From contig NC_010794.1 of NCBI RefSeq assembly GCF_000019665.1, positions 2,108,001 through 2,172,000 on the forward strand: a DNA stretch of 64,000 bases. Direction: 5' to 3'. The notes under the pieces were generated by a model. It ran no database searches. It was given only the letters and a program-made list of their open reading frames with translations, and had not been told where the DNA came from. Below are positions 28,843 to 37,323 of this stretch, piece by piece. The DNA comes from Methylacidiphilum infernorum V4. Its GTDB lineage: Bacteria; Verrucomicrobiota; Verrucomicrobiia; Methylacidiphilales; Methylacidiphilaceae. Position 1 is the stretch's first letter. Each line of letters opens with the position of its first letter. Made by a program: the position numbers and the translations under genes.

Positions 28843-30098
28843 AAAAAACGTTTTGCCTTGTCGACTGCGACAACTTTTATGTTTCATGCGAACGGCTGTT
28901 CAACCCCGGCCTTGAAGGCAAACCGGTGGTCGTCCTCTCGAACAACGACGGTTGCATCGTTTCCCGGTCCAACGAAGCCAAGCTCCTGGGCATCCCCATG
29001 GGTGCCCCTTTTTTCCGCTGGAAAGAGTTTTTCAAACAACAGGGGGTCGTCGCTCTCTCCAGCAACTATGCCCTTTATGGAGACATCAGCGGCAGGCTGA
29101 TGCAGCTCCTCGAAGAGTCCGCTCCTTGCGTAGAGATCTACAGCATCGACGAGGCCTGGATCGACTTAAGTGCCCACCCCTCCCCGGAAAGTTTTGCCAG
29201 GGAGTTAAGGGAAAAGATCCGGAGATGGACGGGCATCCCGGTCACCCTGGGTATCGCACCCACAAAAACGCTGGCCAAGGTCGCTTCCAAGATAGCCAAG
29301 AAAACAACCGCCCTGAAAGGGATGAACCTCCTTTTTGGGGAAGAAGAAATAGACCAGGCTTTAAGAACGCTTGAAGTAGACGAGCTTTGGGGAATAGGAG
29401 CCAGGCTTGCGGCAAAACTCAAGGAACGGGGAATATCCAAGGCAGTCGATCTTAAAAATGCCGATCCTTTCAAGATACGCAGGCTTTTTTCTGTCATGCT
29501 CGAACGAACGGTCTGGGAGCTGCGGGCAATAAGCTGTTTTGGTCTTGAAGAAAACGTTAGTCCTCCCAAGCAGATCCTCTCCTCCCAGACCTTTGGGCAA
29601 ACCCTTTTTAGCCTGGATGAACTCAGGGCGGCCACGGCCCACTTCGTCAAGGAATCCGCAAGAAAACTCAGGCAATTTGGGCTTGCGGCACACCAGCTGA
29701 GCGTTTTTCTGCGCCATGGACCGTTTCCCGGCTACATCGAATCGGCAAGCTTTCGGTTCATGGAACCGATCGGGGATGTGATCGGCTTGCTGGAAAAAGC
29801 GGATAGCCTTCTGCAAGCCCTCTACAAGCCCCAAAGGGCATACACAAAGTCAGGGGTAATCCTTTTCGATCTCCTTCCCCAAAGCTGTCACCAGGCTTCG
29901 TTCTGGCCGCCGGAGGAAGAAAAAGAAAGAAAATACGCTACCCTTTCCCATCTCCTCGAGGAGTTACCCAAGCAAAAGGGCAAGCCCACCCTCCGGGTAG
30001 GCACCGAACTGCTGGGCGAAAACTGGAGGCTGCGTTTCCAAAGGAAAACCCCAAGCTATACAAGCCGGTGGGAGGAGATCCCCGCGGTCAAGGCATAA
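28839..30098 (+). CDS. umuC: DNA polymerase V catalytic subunit UmuC (Y family)
   Basis: Translesion polymerase. The 419-residue protein shows the Y-family palm motifs FCLVDCDNFYVSCE (first metal Asp) and VEIYSIDEAWIDL (SIDE motif), the GIPVTLGIAPTKTLAKVA finger region, an HhH motif (LEVDELWGIGARLAAKL) and the UmuC-type little finger and C-terminal DUF4113-like tail (LRVGTELLGENWRLRFQRK, KTPSYTSRWEEIP). The ATGA overlap with umuD supports coupled translation; an in-frame TTG six bases earlier is less likely. Converges on nuoA. Confidence 0.96.
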   Translation: MKKTFCLVDCDNFYVSCERLFNPGLEGKPVVVLSNNDGCIVSRSNEAKLLGIPMGAPFFRWKEFFKQQGVVALSSNYALYGDISGRLMQLLEESAPCVEIYSIDEAWIDLSAHPSPESFARELREKIRRWTGIPVTLGIAPTKTLAKVASKIAKKTTALKGMNLLFGEEEIDQALRTLEVDELWGIGARLAAKLKERGISKAVDLKNADPFKIRRLFSVMLERTVWELRAISCFGLEENVSPPKQILSSQTFGQTLFSLDELRAATAHFVKESARKLRQFGLAAHQLSVFLRHGPFPGYIESASFRFMEPIGDVIGLLEKADSLLQALYKPQRAYTKSGVILFDLLPQSCHQASFWPPEEEKERKYATLSHLLEELPKQKGKPTLRVGTELLGENWRLRFQRKTPSYTSRWEEIPAVKA

Positions 30099-30192
30099 AG
30101 ACAGGCTTGAGGCTTGTTTAAGCTTCAAAGAACGCCGACCCATGAAAAAGCACTTGAAAGGGACAAAGGGAAACCGGCTTGAGCGGCAACGC

Positions 30193-30615
30193 TCATCCCT
30201 TTTGGGTCCAATCCAGGGCTTTTTTGCGGATTTCGTAGATAAAACCCACGGCCAGCACGAGAAGGAAAAAGAGGATGACCAGCAAAACTTCCCATCCCCG
30301 GGAAAGAAGATCCTTGTAGGAAATGGCCCAAACGAAGAAAAAAATCGTTTCAATGTCAAAAAGGATAAAGAGCATCGCCACCATGTAAAACTTGACGGAA
30401 AACCGGGGAGCTTGGGGACCGATGGGATCCTTGCCGCATTCATAAGGAATGTCTTTTTCTTTGGTTCGTCTTCCCTTTTGACCGATCAGGTTAGAAACGC
30501 CAAGCATGCCCCCGGCGACGAGCAGGGCGGTCAAAAACTGCAACACGAAGGCAAAGGCGCTAAAATCTTCAGAATAAGGTTGGGATTGTTCTGCCCAAAA
30601 CAAAACGCTGTTCAT
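30193..30615 (-). CDS. nuoA: NADH-quinone oxidoreductase subunit A
   Basis: A small membrane subunit of respiratory complex I. The 140-residue protein has three membrane helices and the conserved sequence IPYECGKDPIG ... RFSVKFYMVAMLFILFDIE (read in part), where the YECG loop and the membrane FDIE acidic pair are family hallmarks. A good ATG lies at 30613-30615. Unusually, nuoB does not follow: the downstream side is the convergent umuC. Either a separate nuo operon exists elsewhere or complex I genes are scattered in this genome. Confidence 0.95.
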   Translation of the reverse strand: MNSVLFWAEQSQPYSEDFSAFAFVLQFLTALLVAGGMLGVSNLIGQKGRRTKEKDIPYECGKDPIGPQAPRFSVKFYMVAMLFILFDIETIFFFVWAISYKDLLSRGWEVLLVILFFLLVLAVGFIYEIRKKALDWTQKG

Positions 30616-30698
30616 GAGAGTCTTTCCTTCTTCTCTTGCTTTTTCCTAATTCCCTGTAAAAAACTTTTTTAGTCTAACTTAAAGAAAGGGATTTTTCA

Positions 30699-31289
30699 AT
30701 GGATTTAAAAGAAGAAAAAAAAGAAAGGTTTTTCTTTGCTTTTTGGCCCGATTCTCAGCGGCAATCCCTCCTTGGCCGACTGCGAGAAGAGCTCTTTGCC
30801 GGGATTCAAGCCAGGGCTATCCCCCCGGAGTTTCTCCACCTGACCGTTCTTTTCCTGGGATGGACGTCCCCAAGGAGCATTGAAGAAATCGTAAAGGAGC
30901 TTCCCGGCCGGTTAAAAACCGAAGGATTTCCCCTTTTTTTCCAATTCAGCAAAGCGGTCTTCAAGAGGAGGGGCAAAGAAGGCATTATTTGGCTTGAAGC
31001 TGTCCGCGTCCCTCCGCCCGCCGAAAGGCTGCTTCAAGACTTGATCCAGTTGATGACCCAAAAAAAGCTTTCTTTCCAGGCCCATAGTCCTTTCGTTCCC
31101 CACATCACGATCTTTCGCCATGTCCTTCCCCAAAGTCTTCCTGAAAACCTGGCGAAAAGAAAAGAGATCGAACTGCCCGCCCCCTTTGAACTCGGCGTGG
31201 ATACCTTGTACCTGGTCCGCTCGGAACTGAAAGCCGAAGGAAGCGATTATAAAAAAGTCTTTTCTTTTCCCCTCGCCCAACAAAATTGA
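30699..31289 (+). CDS. thpR: RNA 2',3'-cyclic phosphodiesterase ThpR (2H family)
   Basis: The 2H phosphoesterase opens 2',3'-cyclic ends (and ligates tRNA halves in vitro). The 196-residue protein starts near RFFFAFWPDSQ and carries both HxTx motifs: EFLHLTVLFLGW at about residues 46-57 and FVPHITIFRH at about 130-139. The length is normal (about 180-195). The ribosome site AAAGAAAGGG lies 8 nt before ATG 30699. It lies just before purB with a 52-bp spacer and may be co-transcribed with the purine run. Confidence 0.9.
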   Translation: MDLKEEKKERFFFAFWPDSQRQSLLGRLREELFAGIQARAIPPEFLHLTVLFLGWTSPRSIEEIVKELPGRLKTEGFPLFFQFSKAVFKRRGKEGIIWLEAVRVPPPAERLLQDLIQLMTQKKLSFQAHSPFVPHITIFRHVLPQSLPENLAKRKEIELPAPFELGVDTLYLVRSELKAEGSDYKKVFSFPLAQQN

Positions 31290-31341
31290 GCTTTTTTTTA
31301 TTTTCCCTTTCCTTGATTAGCATTAAGTTAAGTTTTTCCCT

Positions 31342-32667
31342 ATGATCGATCGATACTCGCGTGAAGCTATGCTCCAGGTCTGGAGCGAAGAAAAAAGGAT
31401 AGAACACTGGATCAAGATCGAACGGCTCGTTCTCGAGGCCTTAGCCTCTTGCGGGGTTGTACCCAAAGAAGAGATCCAGGGCATCCCAGAAACGGTGTCG
31501 GTTTCCATCGAGGAAATCAAGAAAAGAGAAGAAAACCTCCAACATGAAATCTTGGCCTTTTTAGAACCCCTGGCCGATCGGCTGGGAGCCGCGGGAAGAT
31601 ACCTCCACTTCGGATTGACTTCTTCAGATATCCTGGACACTACCTTTGCCTTGCAGCTCAAGGAAGCCTCCGAGCTGCTTCTTGCCGACATCGAAAAGCT
31701 CATCCAACGGGTCGAGCAAAAGGCGGTCCAGTATGCCTTTTGTCCCATGATGGGAAGAACACACGGGGTCTTTGCCGAGCCCACCACCTATGGGCTTAAA
31801 CTGCTCCAAATGCGCGAAGAGTTTAAAAGGGCTTATGGGCGGCTCTTGGCCGCCCAAGAAGAGATTATCCATGGGATGATTTCCGGGGCGGTGGGCACCT
31901 ATGCCCACCTGGATCCCCGGGTAGAAAAAATCGTCTTAGACAAACTGGGATTAAAAGCCGAAGCCGTTTCTTCCCAAGTCATTCCCCGGGATCGGCATGC
32001 CTTTTTCCTTAATTGTATCGCTCTTGTAGGTTGTTCGATCGAGAGGTGGGCCACCGAGTTTCGCCATCTCCAAAGATCGGAAGTCCTTGAAGTCGAGGAA
32101 CCCTTTAAGGCCGGTCAAAAGGGCAGCAGTGCGATGCCCCACAAAAAAAATCCCATCTTGTGTGAAAGGTTGTGCGGACTGGCCCGGCTGTTGCGCGGAT
32201 ATGCCCTGTCGGCCATGGAAAACGTGGCGTTGTGGCACGAAAGGGATATCAGCCATTCTTCCGTCGAAAGGGTAGCTTTCCCCGATGCCACCCTCCTGCT
32301 GGATTACATGCTTTTTCTGCTGACCGGGATCGTCGAAAATCAAAAGGTTTATCCAAATCGGATGATGGACAATATCCTTGCCAGCCGACAGCTCTATGCT
32401 TCCGAGGGAATCATGTTGGCCCTGGTCAAAAAGGGAATGAGCCGGAAGGAAGCTTACGAAGCGGTGCAACAGGCCGCCATGAATTGCTGGGAAAAAGGCA
32501 AGCCCTTAAGCGTCTATGCCCAATCCCATCCGCTCATCTCCCGCCTGCTCAGCCCCAAGGAAATAGAGGCCCTCTGCTCCTTGGAATCGTATTTAAGCAA
32601 TGTCGCTTTCATTTTCGAGCGATGCGGTCTTAAGTTGCCTTCTTCTCCCCTTCCTTCCCTTGCTTAG
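31342..32667 (+). CDS. purB: Adenylosuccinate lyase
   Basis: Acts twice in purine synthesis: SAICAR to AICAR and adenylosuccinate to AMP, releasing fumarate. The 441-residue fumarase-fold protein has IDRYSREAMLQVWSEE at the N-terminus (as in bacterial PurB of about 430 residues), GRTHGVFAEPTTYG and MISGAVGTYA for substrate binding, and the signature loop GQKGSSAMPHKKNPI with the catalytic Ser. It heads a compact set purB-purS-purQ, with purS only 11 bp downstream. Confidence 0.97.
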   Translation: MIDRYSREAMLQVWSEEKRIEHWIKIERLVLEALASCGVVPKEEIQGIPETVSVSIEEIKKREENLQHEILAFLEPLADRLGAAGRYLHFGLTSSDILDTTFALQLKEASELLLADIEKLIQRVEQKAVQYAFCPMMGRTHGVFAEPTTYGLKLLQMREEFKRAYGRLLAAQEEIIHGMISGAVGTYAHLDPRVEKIVLDKLGLKAEAVSSQVIPRDRHAFFLNCIALVGCSIERWATEFRHLQRSEVLEVEEPFKAGQKGSSAMPHKKNPILCERLCGLARLLRGYALSAMENVALWHERDISHSSVERVAFPDATLLLDYMLFLLTGIVENQKVYPNRMMDNILASRQLYASEGIMLALVKKGMSRKEAYEAVQQAAMNCWEKGKPLSVYAQSHPLISRLLSPKEIEALCSLESYLSNVAFIFERCGLKLPSSPLPSLA

Positions 32668-32678
32668 GATTTTTAAAA

Positions 32679-32933
32679 ATGATTAGAGCCAAACTGCTTA
32701 TCCTTCCTAAAACCGGCGTGTTCGATCCCCAGGGGGAAACCTTGCGCAGGGCCCTGATCCAGCAGGGGCTGGTTGAAACTCAATCCGTCAGGGTAGGCAA
32801 AGAGATCGTCATCGAACTTCAGGATGCCGACGAAGAGAGGTTAAAGAAAAAGGTAGAAGAGGTGGCTAAGAATTTCTTAGCCAATCCGGTTATCGAGCAG
32901 TATGAAATCCAATGGGAAAGAAAAGAACAATGA
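32679..32933 (+). CDS. purS: Phosphoribosylformylglycinamidine synthase subunit PurS
   Basis: A small scaffold subunit of the three-part FGAM synthase. The 84-residue protein shows the family pattern: KLLILPKTGVFDPQGETLRRAL, then VRVGKEIVIEL and the C-terminal ANPVIEQYEI. It overlaps purQ by four bases (ATGA), indicating tight coupling. The large subunit purL is not in this window. Confidence 0.95.
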   Translation: MIRAKLLILPKTGVFDPQGETLRRALIQQGLVETQSVRVGKEIVIELQDADEERLKKKVEEVAKNFLANPVIEQYEIQWERKEQ

Positions 32934-33634
32934 ATTGGGCGATCGTTGAATTTCCCGGTTCTAATTGTGGACCGGACTGTCTTTATGTCGTTGAAAAGGT
33001 ACTCAAGCATAAGGCCACCTTGCTTTGGCACACCGACAAGAGGATCCCCCCCGTCGATGCCCTTATCCTGCCGGGGGGGTTTTCTTACGGGGACTACTTG
33101 AGATCGGGAGCCATCGCCTCGCTATCGCCCATCATGGAAGCGGTCAAAGAGGCTGCCCAGGCCGGCGTGCCCATTCTAGGAATATGCAACGGCTTTCAAA
33201 TCCTTTGTGAATCTAGGCTCCTTCCCGGGGCCTTGATCACTAACCGCTCCTTGCGGTTTGTTTGCAAGCGGGTTTATCTCCGGGTGGAAAGAACGGATTC
33301 CCTCTTCAGCCACCTTTTTCATCCCGGGGAGGTTATCCGCATCCCCATCGCTCATGGACAAGGCTGTTTTTATGCCGATCCCCAGACCCTTGAGCAGATG
33401 GAAGCCCAGGGGATGATCCTCTTGCGCTACTGCGATTGCCAAGGCCAAGTTGGCCCCCAGTCCAATCCCAACGGTTCGGTGGGAAACATCGCCGCGGTAC
33501 AGAACCAGCGGGGGAATGTCCTAGGGTTGATGCCCCATCCCGAAAGAGCTGCGGAGACCGAAATGGGATCGGTCGACGGGAAAAAAATCTTTGAATCCCT
33601 TTTTCGAGCCGTTGAAGCTTACAAAGGAAAATGA
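32930..33634 (+). CDS. purQ: Phosphoribosylformylglycinamidine synthase glutaminase subunit PurQ
   Basis: A class I glutamine amidotransferase that feeds ammonia to PurL. The 234-residue protein begins WAIVEFPGSNCGPDC and has LPGGFSYGDYLRSGAIA, the nucleophile elbow GICNGFQILCE with the catalytic Cys, and the C-terminal His/Glu pair in MPHPERA. ATG 32930 overlaps the purS stop. An upstream in-frame ATG (32912) falls inside purS and lacks family support. The end overlaps the next gene by four bases (ATGA). Confidence 0.96.
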   Translation: MNWAIVEFPGSNCGPDCLYVVEKVLKHKATLLWHTDKRIPPVDALILPGGFSYGDYLRSGAIASLSPIMEAVKEAAQAGVPILGICNGFQILCESRLLPGALITNRSLRFVCKRVYLRVERTDSLFSHLFHPGEVIRIPIAHGQGCFYADPQTLEQMEAQGMILLRYCDCQGQVGPQSNPNGSVGNIAAVQNQRGNVLGLMPHPERAAETEMGSVDGKKIFESLFRAVEAYKGK

Positions 33635-34296
33635 AGGTTGAAGGCATTGACAAGGAGCTTGATATTCCGGTAATTAGGGCAATGGACAACAAAGGGAACT
33701 CTCTTTCTTTGGACCACTATCTTTACTGGGAATTGAAGTATCAATCCGGTCAAACGGGCTGGGACAGGGGAGCGCCATCTCCTGCGCTGGTCGAAGCCCT
33801 AGAGATATTGCCGGCTCCCCAAAGAGTATGCGTTCCCGGATGCGGCAATGGTCATGACGTTCGCTACCTGGGCAGTTTAAAAATCCATGCCGTGGGCATC
33901 GATTTTGCCCCTTCTGCGATTGAAAAGGCCAAGTCCTTGGCCCAATCTCCTTTTGAAAACTACTTCCTTGCCGACATTTTTTCCCTGCCCAAAGAGTTTT
34001 ACTCTTCTTTTGATTGGGTCTGGGAACATACCTGTTTTTGCGCCATCCCCCCTGAAAAAAGGCCCGATTATGTCCTTTCGATGTACAACCTCCTTAAAAA
34101 GGGAGGGATTTTTCTTGGGATTTTCTTTTTGGATACGGGCAATCCTGGAGAGCCTCCTCCTTACTGCTTCAAGCTAGAGGAGATTGACCTTTATTTCGAT
34201 CGTTACTTTCAACTGGAAGCTGAATGGCTTCCTGCAAGCAATTACGCGGGAAGAGAAGGAGAGGAAATCGTCCGGTTGTATAAAAAGAAAGATTAA
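33631..34296 (+). CDS. Thiopurine S-methyltransferase-like (TPMT-fold) methyltransferase
   Basis: A 221-residue SAM-dependent methyltransferase of the TPMT superfamily. It shows QSGQTGWDRGAPSPALVEAL (the TPMT N-terminal GWD substrate region), VCVPGCGNGHDV (SAM motif I, PGCGxGxD), AVGIDFAPSAIEKA (acidic ribose-binding residue), and FDWVWEHTCFCAIPPE. Members methylate thiols, selenium or tellurium compounds, or halides; the substrate here is unknown. Its ATGA overlap with purQ puts it in the purine operon, so a link to sulfur or purine metabolites is possible but unproven. Confidence 0.85.
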   Translation: MKVEGIDKELDIPVIRAMDNKGNSLSLDHYLYWELKYQSGQTGWDRGAPSPALVEALEILPAPQRVCVPGCGNGHDVRYLGSLKIHAVGIDFAPSAIEKAKSLAQSPFENYFLADIFSLPKEFYSSFDWVWEHTCFCAIPPEKRPDYVLSMYNLLKKGGIFLGIFFLDTGNPGEPPPYCFKLEEIDLYFDRYFQLEAEWLPASNYAGREGEEIVRLYKKKD

Positions 34297-34326
34297 AAAA
34301 AAACAGCCAAAAGAAAAGGGCTTTCC

Positions 34327-35823
34327 ATGCTTAAAAGCCTACCCCTTTGCGTCCAGCGGCGTCCTTTTTACAGGGCGATCGCCCTGGGACTTATCCTGGC
34401 CGTCTTTTTTTTCCACCTCGGCTTTGCCCCGAGCTTCGACCTTGTACCCGATGAAGCCTACTACTGGCTCTGGTCCAAGCATCCCGCTTTTTCTTATGCC
34501 ACCAAGGGACCGTTGGTCGCCTGGGCGATTGCTATAGGATCGTTCTTTTTCGGAGACAGTGTCCTGGGGGTAAGGATCATGTCTGTTGTTTTCGGCCTTG
34601 GCAGCGGGCTTTTTTTATACCTGCTGGCCGAGGAACTCTTTGGAGCTTTCCCCGCCCTGCTCGCGGTTATTTTTGCCGCCGGCTGTCCCTTGTTTTCCAT
34701 CGGCTCCGTCCTGATGACCATTGATTCTCCTTCCCTGTTTTTCTGGCTTCTTAGTGCTTTTCTCTTTTTAAAAGCCCTTTCAGAAGACAAACTACGCTAC
34801 TGGATTTGGGCCGGGATAAGCGTGGGGCTGGGGTTTTTGGCCAAGTACGTCAACGGGCTGGAAATTCTCAGCTTTAGCCTTTACCTGGCCTTGCAGCCCC
34901 AGCGAAGAAGTCTTTTATGCTCAAATCGTTTTTTTTCTTTCCTTTCCTCCGCCCTGCTTGTTTCTCTTCCCGTGTGGATCTGGAATCTTAACCACGGCTG
35001 GGTCACGGTCTTTCATCTCCTTCACCGGGGAGGACTCACTTCTTCCCTGGGGTTCCACCCCTCCGAGCTGCTGAAATTCTTTCAAGAACAGCTCCTCAGC
35101 TATTCTCCCTTTCTTTTCGTGGGTATTCTTTGGGCGGTTCTCTTAGTCCTCTTTATCCCTTCCTTGCGTTCCCCTCAAGCCCTTTACTGCCTGACGCTAT
35201 TTTCGCCCGTCTTTCTCTTTTATTTTTTCTTGAGCTTTCAGCAGGCGGCAAAGGGAAACTGGACGGTCACGGCGATCTCCAGCGGGATTATTCTTCTTGC
35301 TTATGCCTGTTCAAAATTCTGGGCTTTGCCTTCCCTCAAGGTTTTTGTCCTGGGAGGACTCCTTTTGAGTCTTTTGCAAACCGCTCTCTTGCACGGAGAA
35401 AGCCTTTCTTTTCTAGGAATCAAACCGGGCAAGGATCCCCTTTTAAGACCCCGGGGATGGCAATCCGTGGCCATCCAGCTCAAGGAGATCCAGGACCATT
35501 TCCATCCCGACTTTTTCATCGCTAGCGACTACGGGTTGGCCGCTGCGTTGAACTTTTTACTGCAAAACTGCCGGTTTTATCTCCCCACCGATCTTCGTTC
35601 CCAAACCCAGTTCGCTTACTGGGAAAGTTACCCGGTCCAACCCCGTTGCCGGGCCATCTATATTTCCAACGATGAAAACGCCTTTCTGCCTCAATGCCTG
35701 AAAAAAGAATTTGGCCAGATTGAACCCATTGGTGGGTTCTGGAGAGAATACAAGGGAAAAAAGGTAGAATATTACAGGCTTTGGCTCCTTTTGGGTTCTC
35801 CAGCCCCTGCTTCCGAAAAATGA
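34327..35823 (+). CDS. GT39-family (ArnT/PMT-like) membrane glycosyltransferase
   Basis: A 498-residue polytopic protein with about eleven hydrophobic segments. The first periplasmic loop FDLVPDEAYYWLWSKHPAFS carries the Asp-Glu (VPDEAYYW) that is the catalytic signature of the GT39/GT83 fold, followed by KGPLVAWAIAIGSFFFGDS, typical of the ArnT-like branch. A soluble C-terminal part of about 110 residues lies outside the membrane. Such enzymes move a sugar from a polyprenyl phosphate to lipid A, protein or another lipid. It could serve with the GT2 and GT87 genes near 1-3.7 kb, but this is a guess. Confidence 0.87.
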   Translation: MLKSLPLCVQRRPFYRAIALGLILAVFFFHLGFAPSFDLVPDEAYYWLWSKHPAFSYATKGPLVAWAIAIGSFFFGDSVLGVRIMSVVFGLGSGLFLYLLAEELFGAFPALLAVIFAAGCPLFSIGSVLMTIDSPSLFFWLLSAFLFLKALSEDKLRYWIWAGISVGLGFLAKYVNGLEILSFSLYLALQPQRRSLLCSNRFFSFLSSALLVSLPVWIWNLNHGWVTVFHLLHRGGLTSSLGFHPSELLKFFQEQLLSYSPFLFVGILWAVLLVLFIPSLRSPQALYCLTLFSPVFLFYFFLSFQQAAKGNWTVTAISSGIILLAYACSKFWALPSLKVFVLGGLLLSLLQTALLHGESLSFLGIKPGKDPLLRPRGWQSVAIQLKEIQDHFHPDFFIASDYGLAAALNFLLQNCRFYLPTDLRSQTQFAYWESYPVQPRCRAIYISNDENAFLPQCLKKEFGQIEPIGGFWREYKGKKVEYYRLWLLLGSPAPASEK

Positions 35824-35920
35824 GGTTGGGTTCGAATCCAAAACAAGCTAGCCCTTTTCTTTTGCACGGCCATAAGCTATAAAGGAATAACCTAGAAAAG
35901 AGCAGAACTTTTTTATCCTT

Positions 35921-36679
35921 ATGCCCAACGAGTTTCTTTCTACCGCCATCGAATCGGCATTAGAAGCCGGACATTTTTTGCGCCGTCATTTCGGAACCGA
36001 GATCAAGATAGAGGAAAAATTTTCTTACGATCTTAAAATCGAACTCGATAAGCTTGCCCAACAAAAGATCATAGAATCCATCCTCAGGGATTATCCCGGG
36101 CACAAGGTCCTTGGGGAAGAGGGGACGAGCGGCCCTCCGGATGCAGAGGTCTGTTGGATTGTCGATCCTCTCGATGGAACGGTCAACTTCACTTACGGAA
36201 TTCCCCATTTTTGTATTTCCATCGCTGTTCAAAAGCAGGGCAAAACCGTTGCTGGGGTCATTTACGATCCGATAAGGGAAGAACTCTTTACGGTGAGTGA
36301 ACCGGGCCTACCCAAGCTCAACGGCAAGGTGATCCAATCCAGCCCGAGAGCTTACCTTTCCGAAGCGGTGGGAGTAATCGGTTTTTCAAGAACCAAGGAA
36401 ACAATAGCCAAAGCTACGGAGCTGTTTTTCAACCTTGTCCCCAAGGTAAGGAAAATCCGTTTCACCGGTTCGGCTGCACTCGATCTTGCTTACGTGGCTT
36501 GTGGCCGGCTGGATTTCTACATCGAACAGCAGATCCAGCTATGGGATATAGCGGCCGGGGTTTTACTCGTCGAAAAATCGGGGGGAAAGATAACCACCAA
36601 GCCTATCGTCGAAGGAAGAACGTTTTGCCTCAAAGCGACCAACGGGGTATTGAACCTCGATTTTATAACCTTTGATTGA
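35921..36679 (+). CDS. Inositol monophosphatase-family phosphatase (SuhB-like)
   Basis: A Mg2+-dependent, Li+-sensitive phosphatase of the IMPase/FBPase superfamily. The 252-residue protein has the metal-binding motifs in order: GEEGTSG (Glu), WIVDPLDGTVNF (Asp-x-Leu-Asp-Gly), and QLWDIAAGVLLVEKSGG near the C-terminus (WDxAAG). Substrates could be inositol phosphate, histidinol phosphate, fructose bisphosphate or other sugar phosphates; sequence alone does not decide. The next gene begins within nine bases, so co-transcription is likely. Confidence 0.88.
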   Translation: MPNEFLSTAIESALEAGHFLRRHFGTEIKIEEKFSYDLKIELDKLAQQKIIESILRDYPGHKVLGEEGTSGPPDAEVCWIVDPLDGTVNFTYGIPHFCISIAVQKQGKTVAGVIYDPIREELFTVSEPGLPKLNGKVIQSSPRAYLSEAVGVIGFSRTKETIAKATELFFNLVPKVRKIRFTGSAALDLAYVACGRLDFYIEQQIQLWDIAAGVLLVEKSGGKITTKPIVEGRTFCLKATNGVLNLDFITFD

Positions 36680-36687
36680 TTTTTTAT

Positions 36688-37323
36688 ATGAAGTTCTTTT
36701 TTTTAGAGAGCCTATCCCCGGCAAGACCTTGTTGTTTTTTCTTGGTCCTGTTTTTTTCCTTTTCTTGGAGCAAACTCCAGGGGGGCATTCCCTTCAAGCA
36801 AGACACCCAGTTTAGCGTGCTCCAGGTCATCCACACCGCCCATTCCCCTCCCATAAAACAAAAGGTATTCGTGGACAACCAGAAAATGAGAATGGAGTTA
36901 ATCGAGGCCGAAGAGCCTAACGTGATCATTTACCGCTCCGATCTTGGCCTCTTTTATACGCTTTTACCCCAAAAAAAGCTTTGTTTTGTTACCCCTTATT
37001 CCCATGCTTTCAAGAACAAAGATCCCATCGCCTCCAACCGTCTGCATAACCTTACCCTGCTAGGGACAGAGCTTCTTGATGGAGTTCCCTGCGATAAATA
37101 CGAGGTCACAGGACCCTTTGGCAAAGCTTACCTTTGGGTTGACAAGGAAAAAGATGTTCCCCTTCGGCTCAGCAGCATGGAGGGACAAAACGTGGTGGAT
37201 TGGATCGACTATCAAAAAGGGCCCCAACCTCCCCAACTTTTCGATCCTCCTCAAGGCTACCAGGTCATCGACTTGAGTAAAAATGTACCCCGGAAATCCC
37301 CTCCTCCTTCCCCTTCCCCTTAG
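36688..37323 (+). CDS. Periplasmic DUF4412-like / outer-membrane lipoprotein-sorting-like protein
   Basis: A 211-residue exported protein. After a hydrophobic N-terminal signal (CCFFLVLFFSFSWS, roughly residues 14-27) comes a beta-rich domain of the LolA/LppX type: FSVLQVIHTA, KVFVDNQKMRMELIE, LGLFYTLLPQKKLCFV, LLDGVPCDKYEVTG and KAYLWVDKEKDVPLRLSS, the last two typical of DUF4412. A Pro/Ser-rich tail ends the protein. ATG 36688 is chosen over a TTG 12 bp earlier because it puts the signal at the start. Its role is probably binding a lipid or hydrophobic ligand in the periplasm; this is inferred from the fold. Confidence 0.65.
   Translation: MKFFFLESLSPARPCCFFLVLFFSFSWSKLQGGIPFKQDTQFSVLQVIHTAHSPPIKQKVFVDNQKMRMELIEAEEPNVIIYRSDLGLFYTLLPQKKLCFVTPYSHAFKNKDPIASNRLHNLTLLGTELLDGVPCDKYEVTGPFGKAYLWVDKEKDVPLRLSSMEGQNVVDWIDYQKGPQPPQLFDPPQGYQVIDLSKNVPRKSPPPSPSP

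Noticed and set aside
35823-35842. tRNA T-arm-like sequence GGTTCGAATCC-type (GGGTTCGAATCC) after the GT39 gene
   Set aside because: Only the loop matches; the five-pair T stem fails at the third pair and no acceptor, D or anticodon arms exist around it. It is a TTGG-TTCGAA-CCAA palindrome instead.
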